Origin: Prinia subflava
Lineage: Eukaryota > Chordata > Aves > Passeriformes > Cisticolidae
Reading direction: 5' to 3'
NCBI RefSeq assembly: GCF_021018805.1
Contig: NC_086259.1
Coordinates: 15,095,001 to 15,159,000 of the forward strand
DNA length: 64,000 bases
Part shown: piece by piece, positions 33,850 to 46,760 of the stretch
Numbering within the stretch: position 1 is the stretch's first letter
Layout of the letters: the number at the start of each line of letters is the position of its first letter
The notes under the pieces: generated by a model
Told to the model about the DNA's origin: nothing
Databases searched by the model: none
Seen by the model: the letters and a program-made list of their open reading frames with translations, nothing else
Made by a program: the position numbers and the translations under genes

Positions 33850-36800
33850 AGCTGTGGTGCCATCGTCCTTCCTGCTGCGGGGCTGCCCTGGGAGGGACCG
33901 GGCAAATTTCATGGTAATGGGGCTCGTCCTGCATGGCACCCCCAGGGGACAGGGTGCCATGCTAGGGGATGCAGGGAAGGGGCCAGCGTGGCCAGTGATG
34001 TCCCTGCAGCAGTCCCTGCCCTGGGGCTGCCACTTTAGGGGGGTCAGCTAAAGCAGCCCGCCCACCCCCACCAGTGGACAGAGCGGCCTTTCAGCGGCTC
34101 CCATGGCAGTGACAAGGGCCTGGCTGGGAACACAGGGTGCCTTGTTCTCCCCCAGCCAGCACCACTCTTCAGCCCCGGGCGGCCGCCTCCCTTCCCTGTG
34201 CAGGGGCCGGCAGCAGCTGGGGGACCCTCCTGGAACCACTGCTTCAGCTCCCTGTCCCCACGCAGGCCTGTTGGGCTTCCTGGGGGGAAGGGGTGGCCAT
34301 ATCCTGTCTCACCACTGCTGTCTCAGGAGAGGATGGCAAGAGGAGTCACTGCTGCAGAGATCAGGGAAATAATCATGGGAGTGGGAAAAATTAGACTTCA
34401 GGGTTAGGAAACTGGCTTTATCTGGGGAAAAATGTTGGTCAGCCATTAATGGGAAGAAAAATCAAACTACAGAGGTGGTGATGGAGGTAGTGTGTCCCTT
34501 CCTCTGCTGGTGATGTGATGATCAGAGGGGTGGCAGCCAGAGCTGGGTAGCTCTGCATCTGCAGGTGCAGCCTTGGGGTGGGCAGCAGGGGCTTGGCATA
34601 GTTGCTGCACTGGTGAGGAGGCTGGTTAGGCTGTGCTGGGCAAGGGGGTTGTGTAAACCTGACCCATCCCTGTGGAGATGACCCTCTGGAATTGGGGAGC
34701 ATCCCCATTTGGGAATTGACTCCAGTCAGCATGCTTGCTTCCTCCAGCCTCCCCTGCAGCAGGACCAGGGCCAGCACTGTGCCAACACCTGTGCCCTGCC
34801 TCTCCCCCAGGCACCTCTGTCTTGGTGCACCCCTGACCTGCTCCCCTTGTCCTGGTGCTGCAGCTGCTCCTTTGCCCTCATCCCCTCCCTCCAGCCCTGG
34901 CTGGTGGGTGGGAGGGTTCCCCCACTTCATGGATGAGGATGTGAAGCCTTTGTGCTTCCCCCATCCTTCCCCCTCCCCAGGGCCCAGAGCTGCTGGCTCA
35001 GTTCCCAACTGCTACAACCACTTCCCAGCACTGAATTACCCTGAGCTGCCCAGCCACTCATCAGACACTAATTACTGTAAAAGGGAAGGACTGATGCTGG
35101 CTCTCGCCCTGCTTTCCTGGTGCTGGGGGGGAACCCTGTGGCCTGAGTCACCCATCATCCCTGCCCCAGCCTCCATCCCTGCGCACACTGGGCAGCGATT
35201 TCCAGCCATGAGCCGATTCCCTGGAAAACGCGTTTGGCTCAGACTCAGCACATCACTGCAGCCAAGCGAGAAGTCAGAATCAGGAACAGAAAACCCCTGA
35301 GGAATTGGGGGGAGTGGGTGGAAAAAGGCCTCCAAGTGGCTCAGGGCTGTTGTATTCCATCAGCCAGGCCTTGCTGGGTCACATTCCTTGGCTTTTAACT
35401 TCCCTCAGTTCGGTTTTGACTGTTTTGTTCCGTTTTGTGCTTGTGTGGGTCTTCCCCAGAGCTGAGGGAGGACCCACAGCTCTGCTGAGTCGGGAGCCCT
35501 GCCATGGGGCAGCCCCACACTCCAGCCTGTCCTGAACCAGGGCCAGACAGGCACCAGGAGCTGCCAAAATCCATGAACCTGGCCAAAAGGCGAGGCAGGA
35601 GGAAAGCATGGCCGGGCTTCACTCTCCCCACCCCCACAGAGACTTACTCCAGAGCCCAGTGCAGATGCATTTCCCACGGCAGATGCATTTCCCACACTGG
35701 ATGCACTTCCCATGGCAGATGCATTTCCGACAACAGATGTATTTCCCACGGCAGCAGTGTTTCCCTTCTCTCATGGGCGTACAGAGGGCTTGATGGGGTG
35801 CAGGGCTGGGATTCTAAAGCCTGATACCTAGAAAGACGCCTGGCTCGCAGGAAAAACCAGAGCTGGACAAGGATGCCCAGAGCCAGCTGCTCATGGTATC
35901 CCTTCCATGGCAGGGGAGGGGCCTCCTTGCTGATTCAGGGTAGGACAGGAGCTGGGAACAATTCCTGGGCGGCAATTAAGGAGCAGAGGGCCAGGCCGCC
36001 ACTCTTGATGAGCTGGGGCACCACTTCCCACCCCTTCCCGCTCTTCCCCAGATGCTGCAGCAGAGCTGGTGCCAGGAGCCCAGGGCCATCTGGAAACGCT
36101 CATGGACAGCAGTGAGGGACCCGCTGGAGACAAAGCCCAGCGTTTCAGCAGCACCCAGGCTCTGCCAGAGGCTCCTGCACTGCCCTGCGCCCACAGTGGG
36201 GTCTGCTCCCCTCTGGGAACCCATGGGTGGGTGTGGGAGCCAGGGACAGGCAGGCACCTGCCCTAAGGGACAGGGCTGTTGGGGCAGTGTGAGTCTGGCT
36301 GAGCCCAGCCTGCCAGGCTCCACTCCTGCCAGGCCGGCTTCCCAAAAATAGGTTGGAGAAGCCTGATCTGGAAGGGACCCTGGGAGCTCAGCGTCCTCCA
36401 GGCCCTGCTGTGCTGGGGTTGCTGCTGGGGTGTGCATGAGGGGGTGACCAGGGCTGGCAGGGGCTTTCTGCTGATTAGCAGCATCTCAGGAGAATCCTCC
36501 TCTTCCTCTGCAAGCCAGGGCACGATCCCCTGTTCAGCACTGAGGAAAGGACCCGGAAAACACAGAGGAAGCCAGGCTCAGTGCAGAGGAAGAACTGGGG
36601 CTGGGATACAGCAAGCAGCGACCGGCCAGCTCAAGGTCGGAGGAAACAATGCCGGGGATGGAGGCAAGGGCCGCGGGGCCCTGGGAGGGGCTGAACCTGC
36701 TGCGGGCTCGCTGCGGGCAGGGCGGAGGCTCCGGGGGCTGCCCGGGGAGGGGTTGGTGCCAGTACAGCCCCACTGCAGTGGGATGGACCCGCCAATTGCA

Positions 36801-38612
36801 CTGAGCTCGGCCATGTCTGTGTGTGGCTCATGCCCCTCTCCTCCCCTCACACCCCCCGGGCAGCTCCCAGCCTGCTCCCGGGGGGGCTGGGACCCCTCAT
36901 CTCGCAGAATGTCATTTCTGAGGCTGCAGGAGGAACACCTGAAGTGATGGTGAGGCAGATGGGCAGCAGGTCTGCTTCAGCACAACTTGGCAGCCATCAC
37001 CTTCTCACCTCCAGTACCTCTGAGGCTTTCCCACTGCATTCCAGGTTAGCTCTCAGGGTGCACAACTGCTCCCTTATCCAAAGAAATTGTGTTTGGGTGA
37101 TCCCGTTTTGCAGCCTGCCAGGGGAAGCTCTCACCCCTCTCCTGCAGGCGCCAGCAGGGCAGGAACATCAGCTCTCTCTGCATGCAAAGTGGCCAAAGTC
37201 CCCAGTACCGTCACTTGGTTTTCCTGGGCAGTGGCCAGTGGTAAAACTCAAAATAAATATTTCCCTTGCTTCCAGCACTGCCTGCCCCACATTAGACAAC
37301 AGCTGCAAAGGATTAACGTCGCCCTGGAGGTGTAATCCCTCTATAAAGATGACAACATTTGGCCCAAGACATCCAGGGAGATGCAGAATGGACAAGAAGC
37401 AGAGTTAGGCACAGATTTTTCTGATTCCTGCTTACGCCTCTGTGATCACAGCTCTGTGCTTCTTTGTCAGGACCCACTTGATAGGAAGGTGGCAAAGTGC
37501 AAGGGGACAAACACAGAAGCTTGTACCAGTGTCCTGCCACTCTGCTGGGCTGGACACTCACAGGATTCTTGTGCCCTGGCAGCAGAGCAAACGGAGAAAG
37601 CTTTCCAGGAAAACCCTGTTGCCTGCTTGCCCTGCCTGCAGCTGCCACCTGCCCAGGCAGAGCCACTGGAGCCTTGGGATGTCCCAGCCTTGGCCAGTGA
37701 CTGCCAGCTGCTCCAGCCCAAGCCTGCTGCTGCTGGCCCAGCCCAGGGGAGGTCCCTTGCTGCGAGGAGCTGCAGCCTGTGCACTCACTGTATTTCAGCA
37801 CCCAAGCTTTCAAAGGGAAGCTTTGCCTTTCATGTAGAAAGTAGCTTCCAGCACTGAGGTCCTGATTAAAGTGCAAGTGCAGAACCTTGCCCCAGCCAGT
37901 GGAAGACAAAAGTGAAAACTGGAAAACTGATCTTTGGGTAGGCCCTGCTCTGCCCCGGGTTGAAACCAGGGCTCCCCACAAAGATTCTTTTCTCTCCCAC
38001 TAGATGTGATCTGTAACAAGGACTTGTGCAGGAAGGAAGGAGCAGGCCATCCATAGAAAGGTGGATGAGGAGATATTTAAGATCTTTTCTCCAAAGCTGC
38101 CTGCACTGAACTGGGACTGCCCTCTGCCCACCCCTCATGCCCAGCTGGGGCTGCCCTGGGAGCAGGCAGGCAGCAGCCATCCATGACTCCCATCCCTGCT
38201 GCCACCTCCTTCCTTCACTCTTTCCATGTTAGGAGGATGTTACATCCCAGCCATGTCAAAAGCCATAACCAAAGGAGTAAGAAGCTTGGTGCACATTTTG
38301 GAAAGGGCTGCTGATGGGATGCCTCTGACATCCTGGCCCATCTACCAGCAGCATCCTCTTCTCCCACAGCAAGAGCATCCAACATCACCCACCTTCAGCG
38401 AGATGGTTAAAGTTTTGATGGGAGAGAGGGATTAGAAGAGAAAGATTTTGGAAGAACACTGCAAATCACCAAGCATCTGGCCCTAAAGGAAAGAGCCAGT
38501 ATCCGATGATGCTCCACTTTGTGCAACAAGTAAACAGGAAGAGTCAGTATTTTGTTTTGTATTTAAAAATACACAGAAGGTCCATATGGATGTAAGGGTT
38601 TGTGGCTGGGAG
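33850..38612. other. Intergenic interval MMP15-CFAP20
   Basis: The two genes converge here. No gene or known repeat family recognised apart from the minisatellite at 35662-35766. Short open frames on both strands lack homology, splice context or composition typical of coding DNA. Confidence 0.5.
35662..35766. repeat. 18-bp minisatellite, about six copies
   Basis: Degenerate head-to-tail copies of 'cagatgcatttcccacgg', some with 1-4 changes. By chance an open frame reads it as a Met-His-Phe-Pro-type hexapeptide repeat (35608-35793, plus), which I do not regard as a gene. Confidence 0.9.
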
Positions 38613-38618
38613 TTTATT
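38613..38618 (-). other. CFAP20: Likely CFAP20 poly(A) signal
   Basis: Minus-strand AATAAA about 1.2 kb downstream of the CFAP20 stop at 39835, the first canonical hexamer I found in that direction. Confidence 0.4.
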
Positions 38619-39834
38619 CCAGCAAATCCGCTGGCACAGCTCCTAGAGGTCGGGCAGGAACTGGCAGCAGGGCCCATCTGATCTCTGCAGAGGCAGCCAG
38701 CTCGGGGCCCAGGGGAGCCCAGCCCCTCTTAATGCATTAGGGCCGGTCACTGAGGGTGAGCTCAACTCCTCAAATACAAGCACAGGCCCCAGCAGGGCAG
38801 GGAAAGGCAGCAGCAGCTCCTGCTGAGTTTTCAGCTGCCAGAGACTGCCAAAAACACATGGTGTTGAGCAAGGGCTTGCGGGAAAGGATGCACATTTTAC
38901 CCTGCTGGGGTCTGATGGATCCACTCAGCAGCTCCCCCAGCTCTGGCAGGCTTTGTAAACATGGAGAAAGCCTCCTTCATTAAGGCCAACCCTTGGCACA
39001 TGATCCAGTGCGATTCCACTTAACAGATTGAGTCCAGCCAAGCCTTGACATATGTCAATGCAAGATGGATGGTGCTTTCTCATGTGTGCTTCCTTGGTGG
39101 GCTCCTTAGAGTTGCCAATCTGTTCAGCTGCCAGAAGAACTGCAAAGGTCTTCTCCAGAAAGCCTTCTGCAGGTGCAATCCAACCCCGCATGGCAGCACA
39201 GTTCAAAGCCTGGCAGCAATAAAGGTGCAGGTGAGCCAGCTCCGTTACAGGCGTCCTGAGAGCTCTGCCACAGAGGTGCAGAGAGGGTGCACAGACATGC
39301 CAAACCTTTCAACCAGGTGGGGTTTCAGTGGCCAGGATTAAACCCAGAATCTAAGGCAGATGTCCCCCAGCAGGCTCTCCCTCTCTTGGCAGAGAGCAGC
39401 TTTGTTCTACAGAGCAATAACAGAAGTGAAGTCCTCCCCATTCACTGCACAGCCCAGGGAAGGATCAGTCCCAGCCTTTGGTACCCGCCCTCCAGAGTAT
39501 TGATGGGGGGCTTGGCCCCAGGCAGGAAAGGCATCATCTACTCCCAGACACACCCCATTACTGATGGAGTCTCTGGCCTCCCCTCCACAAGCCTTTCTAC
39601 AACAAAGGCAGATTGGTCTGAGGCAGGGAAGGGCAGCTTCAGCACAGGAAAAGACTTCCTCTCCTGTTATGCTGCTTTGCTGAACCTCCCCTTTGATCCC
39701 TGGGGAAAGGGATAATTTGGCAGCTGGAAGGCTATTGTGTGCCTCGTGCTGCTAAAGGCTTGCTTGAGAGCTGGAGTGAGTTGGTAACTACACAGCCAAC
39801 ACAACTGCCCTAACAGGCAGGTAAGCCTAATTTG

Positions 39835-42800
39835 TCACTGCTGGGGAAAATGGCTTCAAGGAAAAAGGGAATGAAAAACCCATTTTCATGAACAGCGTGA
39901 GTTTTTTGTCATAGTACCACAAACTTCATGAATTGATTCTCTGTGGAAACCTCACTAATTTCCCTCTCACCAGACTGCTGCTGTTCGCATCTGTCCTATC
40001 CTTTAAACAGTGAGGGTGCTGATCAAAGTCAAGTTCAGAGGCAAATTCTAGCATCTGAGTTCTCAAAGAAATTTTCTAGCACTTTCCAAAGCACTAAAAT
40101 GTGCAAGTTAAGGATCCATCAAAGGAGGATGAAGACAGGAGCAGATTTACAGAGCCAAATGTTTAATAACTTTTCAAGAACAAGTATTACATCCATATTT
40201 AGAGCATATATAAGAGATGGAAAACAAGGAAATAAAAAAAATTGCTAACTTCAAGAGGATACACTTAACTCCACAATTCCTGCTGAATCCCTTCTTTGGA
40301 GGCACAGCGGCCACTTTGAGCAAGACAAGACTGGGTACCAGGCCACCTGCACAGTTTAGGCTCAGCACTTAAGGAACAGCCAGGAAAACTCTGACTCGGT
40401 ACAATTTGCACGCCAACGTCTCTTCCCAACGTGGTGTTATTGCTGGACAGAGCAGGGAGAAGAAAGGAGACACTTAAAAGGCTTGGCAGCACAAGACAAC
40501 AGTACTGGGAGGGTTCCAAGCACTCCCCAAACACCTCTGTGAGGCTGCTACAGCCCAGAAGGCAGTGACAGGTTCCCCAGAGCTGTTACCTACAGTTAAC
40601 ACTGCCTTCTACCTCCCACTACGATCAGCCCCCAACATTCTCCCTCAGCAGCTTGAAACTTTGCCCAGGAATCTTCTTTTCTAAAAGAAGTGTTTGCATT
40701 GGGACAGGCTGGCCCTGGCAAAGAAGGTGCTTCCTCACAAGCCTCAAAATTGGTGCATGTTGCTCAAGATCTCTCAATATGCCAGCATGTTCACTCCTCT
40801 CCCATCACTGCAGGAGCAGAGCTTGGCATCTCCTCCTGAGGGCAGCCATGGTGGCTCCTTCCCCCCTCATGGCACCACTTTCTGCACTGGGTGGGGAAAA
40901 GATCAGAGGCTCATTTTGGGCTAGAGGGACACAAACAGCATCTCTCCTGGAAGACAAATGTGGAGCTGCAGCTGCTCTGAAGAGCAAAGTTGCTGAGCTG
41001 AGTCATGGATGAAAGCTCTGGAGAGATGCCGGGAGGCTGCGACTGCCCAGAGTCCTTCAGCACGACCAGGGAGGACATGGGGAGCAGCTGAACAGCTCAC
41101 CCTGCTCCTAGATGGGAATGACAATTTCCGTGTGTTTTGGCAGGAAAGCTACACAACAAGGCACCCAGACAGACTGCTCACCCTGGCAACAGAGAGGGTG
41201 CTGCTCCCTGGCTGGTGGCCAAAGCTGGCAAGAGCTCTGCTGCCAGAAGAAACTCCGGGTTGAAAAGGCAGCAGGAGGAGGCAGAGGAATGGTAGTCTGG
41301 CTCACTGTTCTCCCACCCTCCTTCCCGCATCTAGCTCACCTTGGCCTTGTTCTGGACAGGCAGATACAGCTTGAACTCAGCTGGGAGCTCATCCTCTGAG
41401 TACAGCCGGTCAGAGAAATACACCCGTCGGATGCGACAGTTGGCGTGGATCTGAGAGTCAAAACAAAGAGTCAGTCCACTCTGCACATGCTCTTTCCACA
41501 TCCAGCTTTGGTGTCATGCTGCAACATGGATTCTTTGGCTCAGCAGCTGGAAATCCACCTCACTGTTTTGCTTTTTTGAATCTCACAGGGCATCAGAGAA
41601 ATGTTGGTCTGTGCCCTCTGTTTTGCATTAGATGCTCTCTCCAGGAATGAAGACTTGCTCAAAAGATTTGGCCAAGCTCTGGCATCTCTGCCAACTGAGA
41701 TCTGTCTTAGTTGCTAATGGGGATTCTCTGCTGCTACCTGACCTCTGCTTTGCTGGTATCAGCATTTGCCAGAACACCCACAGCCTCAGCTTGCTGCATT
41801 TTTAACACGCCCACTTCAGGGCCTCCCTGAGGTCAGGAATGAGCCTGTCCAGTCTGTGCTGCCTCCACTATCAGCTGGCAGCAAAGGGGTTGCTCTGGTC
41901 CCCCTCACGAGTATGTGAGAAGGCAGACAACTCTCAGCTTACTGCCTGCACCTCAGGGCAATCCTGCAAGGAACTGCAGCACTCCCCTCATACTAAGGAA
42001 CCAGCACGCTCCACACAGACATTCCTCAAAATAACACATATCACTGGACACTGTGAACATGATTCCCTAGCATATGGAACAAGCTCCATGTCCTCAGCAG
42101 GAACAAACACGGCATCAGCTCTGTTACAAGGGACTCAGTGAAAGCAGGGTCACTCCACTGCCACTAAGCTTGACCAGGGGTATGAATGGTCTGCACACCA
42201 TGGCTCCTATTCATTCAGTCTGGATAGTAAGGCCACACACAGATAATTCCCAAGAGAGCTCCACCTTCATGGCATGCCACAGGGAACTGCAGGTCTCACC
42301 CTAACCAACAGCCAGCCAGAGAAACAAGAAGCAAATGGGCTCCCTCAACCCAGTCTAGTCAAGTAAAGTGAGGCCTCAGTCAGGCCTTTGCTCCTGTTCC
42401 ACAGTGCTCTGCAAAGGGCAGGGCTGGCAAAGGAACCCCACAGATTCCCATGCTGCTGTCCCAGCCAGAGGAACACCAGCAGGCGCTGGTCTCCCGGGGC
42501 AGGGCACGGCTGCTTCTCACCTGCACTCTCAGGGTCTCGATGTAGTTGGTGCCGTAGGCGCGGCGCGTGAAGTCGGACAGGTTGAACTGGATCTGGTTCC
42601 AGCCGTCGTCCAGCCGCATGGGCATGGTGCAGATGAAGGGCTTCACCCGTGTCGTGCTCTGGTAGTTGCTCGCCCGGAAACGCCGACGGACGTTCTTATC
42701 ATCCAGCACCTGGGCAGGGAAGGCAGGCTGCTCACACAGTGCCAGGCCCCCGGCTCCCCAGGACAGCGCTACCCGGCTCCAAGAGGGCTCTCTACTCCCA

Positions 42801-45800
42801 TCCCTCCATTCCACAGCAGAAGGAATTTTGACACAGGAAACAGACCCATTTTAGGAATAGCAACAATCTGTTTGTCAGCTGACTGATGCCCCCATACCAG
42901 AAGACCTGACACACCACATGGCCAAGAAAGCAAAACTGTTTTGGGGATCACTCACTGCCTGGGACAAGTTCCAACACAAGACTGCAGGCTCTCTGGCGCC
43001 TTCCTCAGTGGTCCCTGGAGGGGCCTCCCCACTGCACACTCCTCACCTGCACTTCAAAAGTGAAGTATTTTTTCAGGTTCTTGATGATCATCACTAGGAA
43101 AGGTAGTTTGATGCCCAGGGTCTTCTTTGGGTCAGCAGGGCACGTGATGTACGTGGTACTGAGAGGTGAGAGAAAAACAATTCAGGATCTCACACAGCAC
43201 AAAGTGCACAGCCTGAGGTAACCCAAGTCTCTCCTTTGGCCTAATGCAGCCTTGGAGGATAGGCAGAAATGGATAACTGTGATCATAAGATCTCAGCAAC
43301 AACCAGGGCTTCCTGTAACAGGAGGAAGAGTTTCAGAGGTAGCTGCAGGCAGAAAAAGATAAAAGGCAAAAAGAATGCATCTCAAATTGCACTTTTCTCA
43401 CCCAGGGCATGAAACACCTTCCTGGACAGCTTCACCTCCCCAATTTCAAGGCCATGTCAGCGCTGTTCCTTAACACTACCTCCTCCTACCCTTGACTGAA
43501 CAGGTAGAGCCCTCCAGATCATGGCAAGAGGCCCTGTGTGCTCTGCATGGCTGGGAAAACAGAGGTCATGAGCCCTAGGAGTACACGTCACACCTGGCAA
43601 GTTCTGTATCAACACTTGGAGGAAGAGAAGCATTGGCTCAGTCTGCCTGCAGGAGAGGAGTCTCCACTGCCCTTATAAGGAGCGCCCTGCTCTGAATCAC
43701 CCCTGGAGAAGCCTTGGAGACTCAGCCCGCTCATGGAGCTGGCGTCTGTCTCCCAGGGTGATGGAGACGAGGTTGCTAAGAGAAGCTCCATAAGCAACTC
43801 CCCTCATAAATCTCCCTTTGATCTTCCTGCTGTAGGGAGAGCAGCCACCACGTTAGGAGAACAGGGCCAAGACAACAGAAGAGACAGCAGACAGTGCTGC
43901 TTTTTCAGTAACTGGCAGTGCTGACTGAGGCTGGGTGTTAAATACCGCTTTTCTTCCCTTCAAGTGATGGAAAAATAATGGGATTTTATTTTTTATCCCT
44001 TAGCCCCACTGAGGATGAGAGTGAGAGTTCTACAGGCACATCCAGGGAAAGGCACAGCACACTGCCACAGAGGAGTATCAGTGATATGACCCAGATTCTT
44101 CAATTTATTGACAAAGACATTGCCATCACATTGCTGTAGTTTGAAGATGATGTCTGCTGGGCATTGACATCTATCACTCTGCTTCAGGGCAGAGTCCTGT
44201 TCCCCCAGAACAGAAGAGGCTTCTCCTACCTGACATTTGTTCCTTCAATCTCCAGCACCAGTGACTGAATGTCATTGTCCGTGATTCGCTTGATGTGGCC
44301 ATTGCGCACCTGGAACAAAAGTGGGGCAGACGGCACAGACGTTACTTGAGAGGGAAAAAGATGCACATGCAGCACTATTAAGAGAAGGAATAAGACCCCA
44401 GGAGGACCCATTCTACATTCACTTGGCTCCTACTCTCCTGAACCTCGCTGTTTCCAAGACTTTGCTCCCCAGAGTGCCAGCAAGAGTTTATGGCCCAGCA
44501 TGCTGCACGTACACAGAATGCAAGACTTGCATCTATCAAAATATGCTGCAGTGAACACAAGGGACTCAAGCCTCACGTCAGAGGCCCAAATAAACAAACA
44601 TAAAAGAGTCAAACTTGAGTGCAATATGGGGTAAAAACAAGGACAAGCAATACAGGGGAGCCACCAGCCAGCCACTGGTCACCAAGGGCACTTGGTCTGT
44701 AGTGCTGGGCCTGGCTGACTGCCTCTGGGGAAGGGCTGGACACTCACACACACTCTTGCACACTCACACACACACACTCTATCCACCAGCACAAGCAGTG
44801 CACATCCTACTAAGACCAAAAAATATATATGGATTTTCCCCATGTTACAAAAGCTTGATATATTCCCTAAGACCTAAAAAGAAGTAGAAATCACAGCCTG
44901 CTGGTTCTTTTTGCAGAGATATGAAGGTCTACATTAGGACAGCTAATGGACCCAGTAATCTCAGGCATGCACCTAGGACACAGGAGAATGTCAAATACTG
45001 TTTCCAGTTCTCACCAAAATGAGAGGGGCATTTCATGCACTGCTGAAGACAGCAGGGCAATCCTTACAACAATCATACCCAAGCTGACCATGCTTCATGC
45101 AAGAGAGACTATTGCAAGTGAGAGGATCATTACTGACATTCACCCTGCAAGCAGATCTCCTGGTGGCCACTCATGGGCCACACAATCATAACAGTATCAC
45201 CCTGCACAGGACAATTCACATGGGAAGGTGCCTCCAGAGGTCTCCAGTTCCACCTCCAAGCAGGGTCAGCCCAGCCTGCTTATAGCTTATCCAGTCTGGC
45301 AGCACACTACATCCCTTTGTCTAAGAGTCTTTAATGCGTCCCGTCTTTGCACCACCATCCAAATAAGCTGTTGATCCTTTTTTAAAGTCACCAATATTTG
45401 TGCAAAACACAGACACACACACACACACACACGGGCAGTGTGAGGCATCCCAGTTCTTCACAGAGCTATGTGAGTACCCCACTCATGGGAAACAGGATGG
45501 GTCTGTGCTTCCTGTCCCCACCTCACAACTTGGAAATGCTCACACAAGCCCACTCAGGTCAAACATCACTGCTGTCTGAAATGCCTTGAAGGCTTTCCCT
45601 CCTGCTGAAACTACAGAAAATTCAGCTAAGGCTCATGCACAAGCAACCAAATACAGGTTGTGGCCTTGATCTCAGAGGTTGGAACAAGTATTTTGCAGAA
45701 CCACTAAACCATGGATGGTTTGTGATGGGGGGAAGCAGCACAGTTCAACATCTCTAAACATCCTGAGGAGGGCTCCTTGATGCAAGACAGCCCAGAGAAG

Positions 45801-46511
45801 GCACGGGGCCCTGAGCAGAACCACTCTAAAAACTGACAGGAGGGACAGACTAAGTGATGAGACGTTCACAACTTCTTCTACACCCTACAAGCCGGCACAC
45901 AGCTCACTTTTGCATGCCTTTGGCAGGCCTGTTTGAAAGGTGCGTCACGCACCAGAGGAGACCCCACCTCAGCGCCCACGGGGCCCTGGGCATCCCGCTG
46001 CCTGCGGCCACAGCTCGACACTTCTGCGGCTTGCCCACAGCGATGCCGGGCGGGCTCTCCTACCAGCAAACGCGGAAAATACTCATAATTACGCATTCCC
46101 CTCAGAAACACCCCGAGGGGCCCGCTACTACCGGTAGTCAGAACCGGAGAGATGCGGGTACCCACGGGTCCCGGTAACGCGGCCGCTGCAGCTCCGGCCC
46201 CGGCCGGAGTGGGGCCCCACAGGTGTCCGGAGTGGGGCCCCACAGGTGTCCGGAGAGCGGCCCCACAGGTGTCCGGAGTGGGGCCCCACAGGTGTCCGGA
46301 GTGGGGCCCCATAGATGTCCGGAGCGCTCTGGGGGCTGCCCGCGGCCCCGGGCCTGCCCCAGCAGGCTGAGCCGAGCGGCCGCGCCGGCTCCCCGGGCCG
46401 CTTCGCTGCCCGAGCCCGCCGCCTCACCTTCTTGTCCCAGATCTGGAGCGGTTTGCTGCCGATGCTGTAGAGCACCGAGAGGAAGCCGCTCTGGAAGGTG
46501 TTCTTGAACAT
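39835..46511 (-). CDS. CFAP20: CFAP20, cilia- and flagella-associated protein 20
   Basis: Small, extremely conserved protein of axonemal doublet microtubules (inner junction) and basal bodies. Six coding exons on the minus strand: 46511-46428, 44309-44230, 43158-43047, 42709-42521, 41450-41340, 39840-39835; 193 aa, the same as human. It reads [20 protein letters not shown] (human has I for V at one site), [60 protein letters not shown] and [20 protein letters not shown], ending PVQNKAK|Q. The last coding exon holds only CAG TGA after CATTTTCCCCAG, giving the same C-terminal Gln as human. If the preceding donor were not used, the protein would end KAKVS instead. The first exon sits in a CpG island. 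Confidence 0.97.
45413..45432. repeat. (AC)10 microsatellite
   Basis: Uninterrupted AC dinucleotide run in CFAP20 intron 1. A looser CA-rich tract lies at about 44748-44779. Confidence 0.95.
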
Positions 46512-46760
46512 GCCGGGGCCGGGCGGGCCGGGCCGGGCCGCGGCCGCCGCTCTGCCAGTTCACGGCGGATCCCTCCGCGCCGCGCCGCCGCCGTCACCGA
46601 GGAACTGCTCGGGGCGCCCCGGATGCACTTCCCCGTGTTGTGGGAGCGCTGCCACGGCAACTGCGGCCTCTGCCCTGCCTCTCTGCGCGGAGCTGCTGGA
46701 GCCCAGCCCGCCCGAAGCCGTGCCCGGCCCCCCGTGGTTGGTATCGCGTTCCCTGGGCGC
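46130..46760. promoter_or_regulatory. CFAP20: CpG island, CFAP20 promoter, exon 1 and start of intron 1
   Basis: CpG-dense region spanning the first coding exon (46511-46428), the 5' flank and the beginning of intron 1, typical of a broadly expressed gene. It includes the 24-bp repeat at 46205-46324. Confidence 0.7.
46205..46324. repeat. 24-bp minisatellite, five copies, with GGGGCCCC palindrome
   Basis: Five tandem 24-bp units, each containing 'tggggccccacaggtgtccg'; the third (agagcggcccc) and last (catagatg) copies are altered. It lies in CFAP20 intron 1, about 100 bp downstream of the exon 1 donor in transcript sense, inside the CpG island. Each unit carries a GGGGCCCC self-complementary core. 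Confidence 0.93.

Noticed and set aside
35662..35766. Regularly spaced repeat considered as CRISPR-like
   Set aside because: No unique spacers between copies; simple minisatellite in a vertebrate genome.
35608..35793. Plus-strand 61-codon frame with Met-His-Phe-Pro repeats
   Set aside because: Translation of an 18-bp minisatellite; no start context, conservation or splice sites.
40921..41011. Alternative CFAP20 last exon starting CAACTTTGCTCTTC after CTCAG
   Set aside because: It would add an unconserved 20-residue tail; the acceptor at 39841 giving Q-stop matches the human C-terminus exactly.
45228..45380. Possible very old CR1 remnant ('ccagaggtctccagttccacc', 'agcagggtcagcccagcctg')
   Set aside because: Similarity is too weak and scattered to call by eye; a RepeatMasker run would decide.
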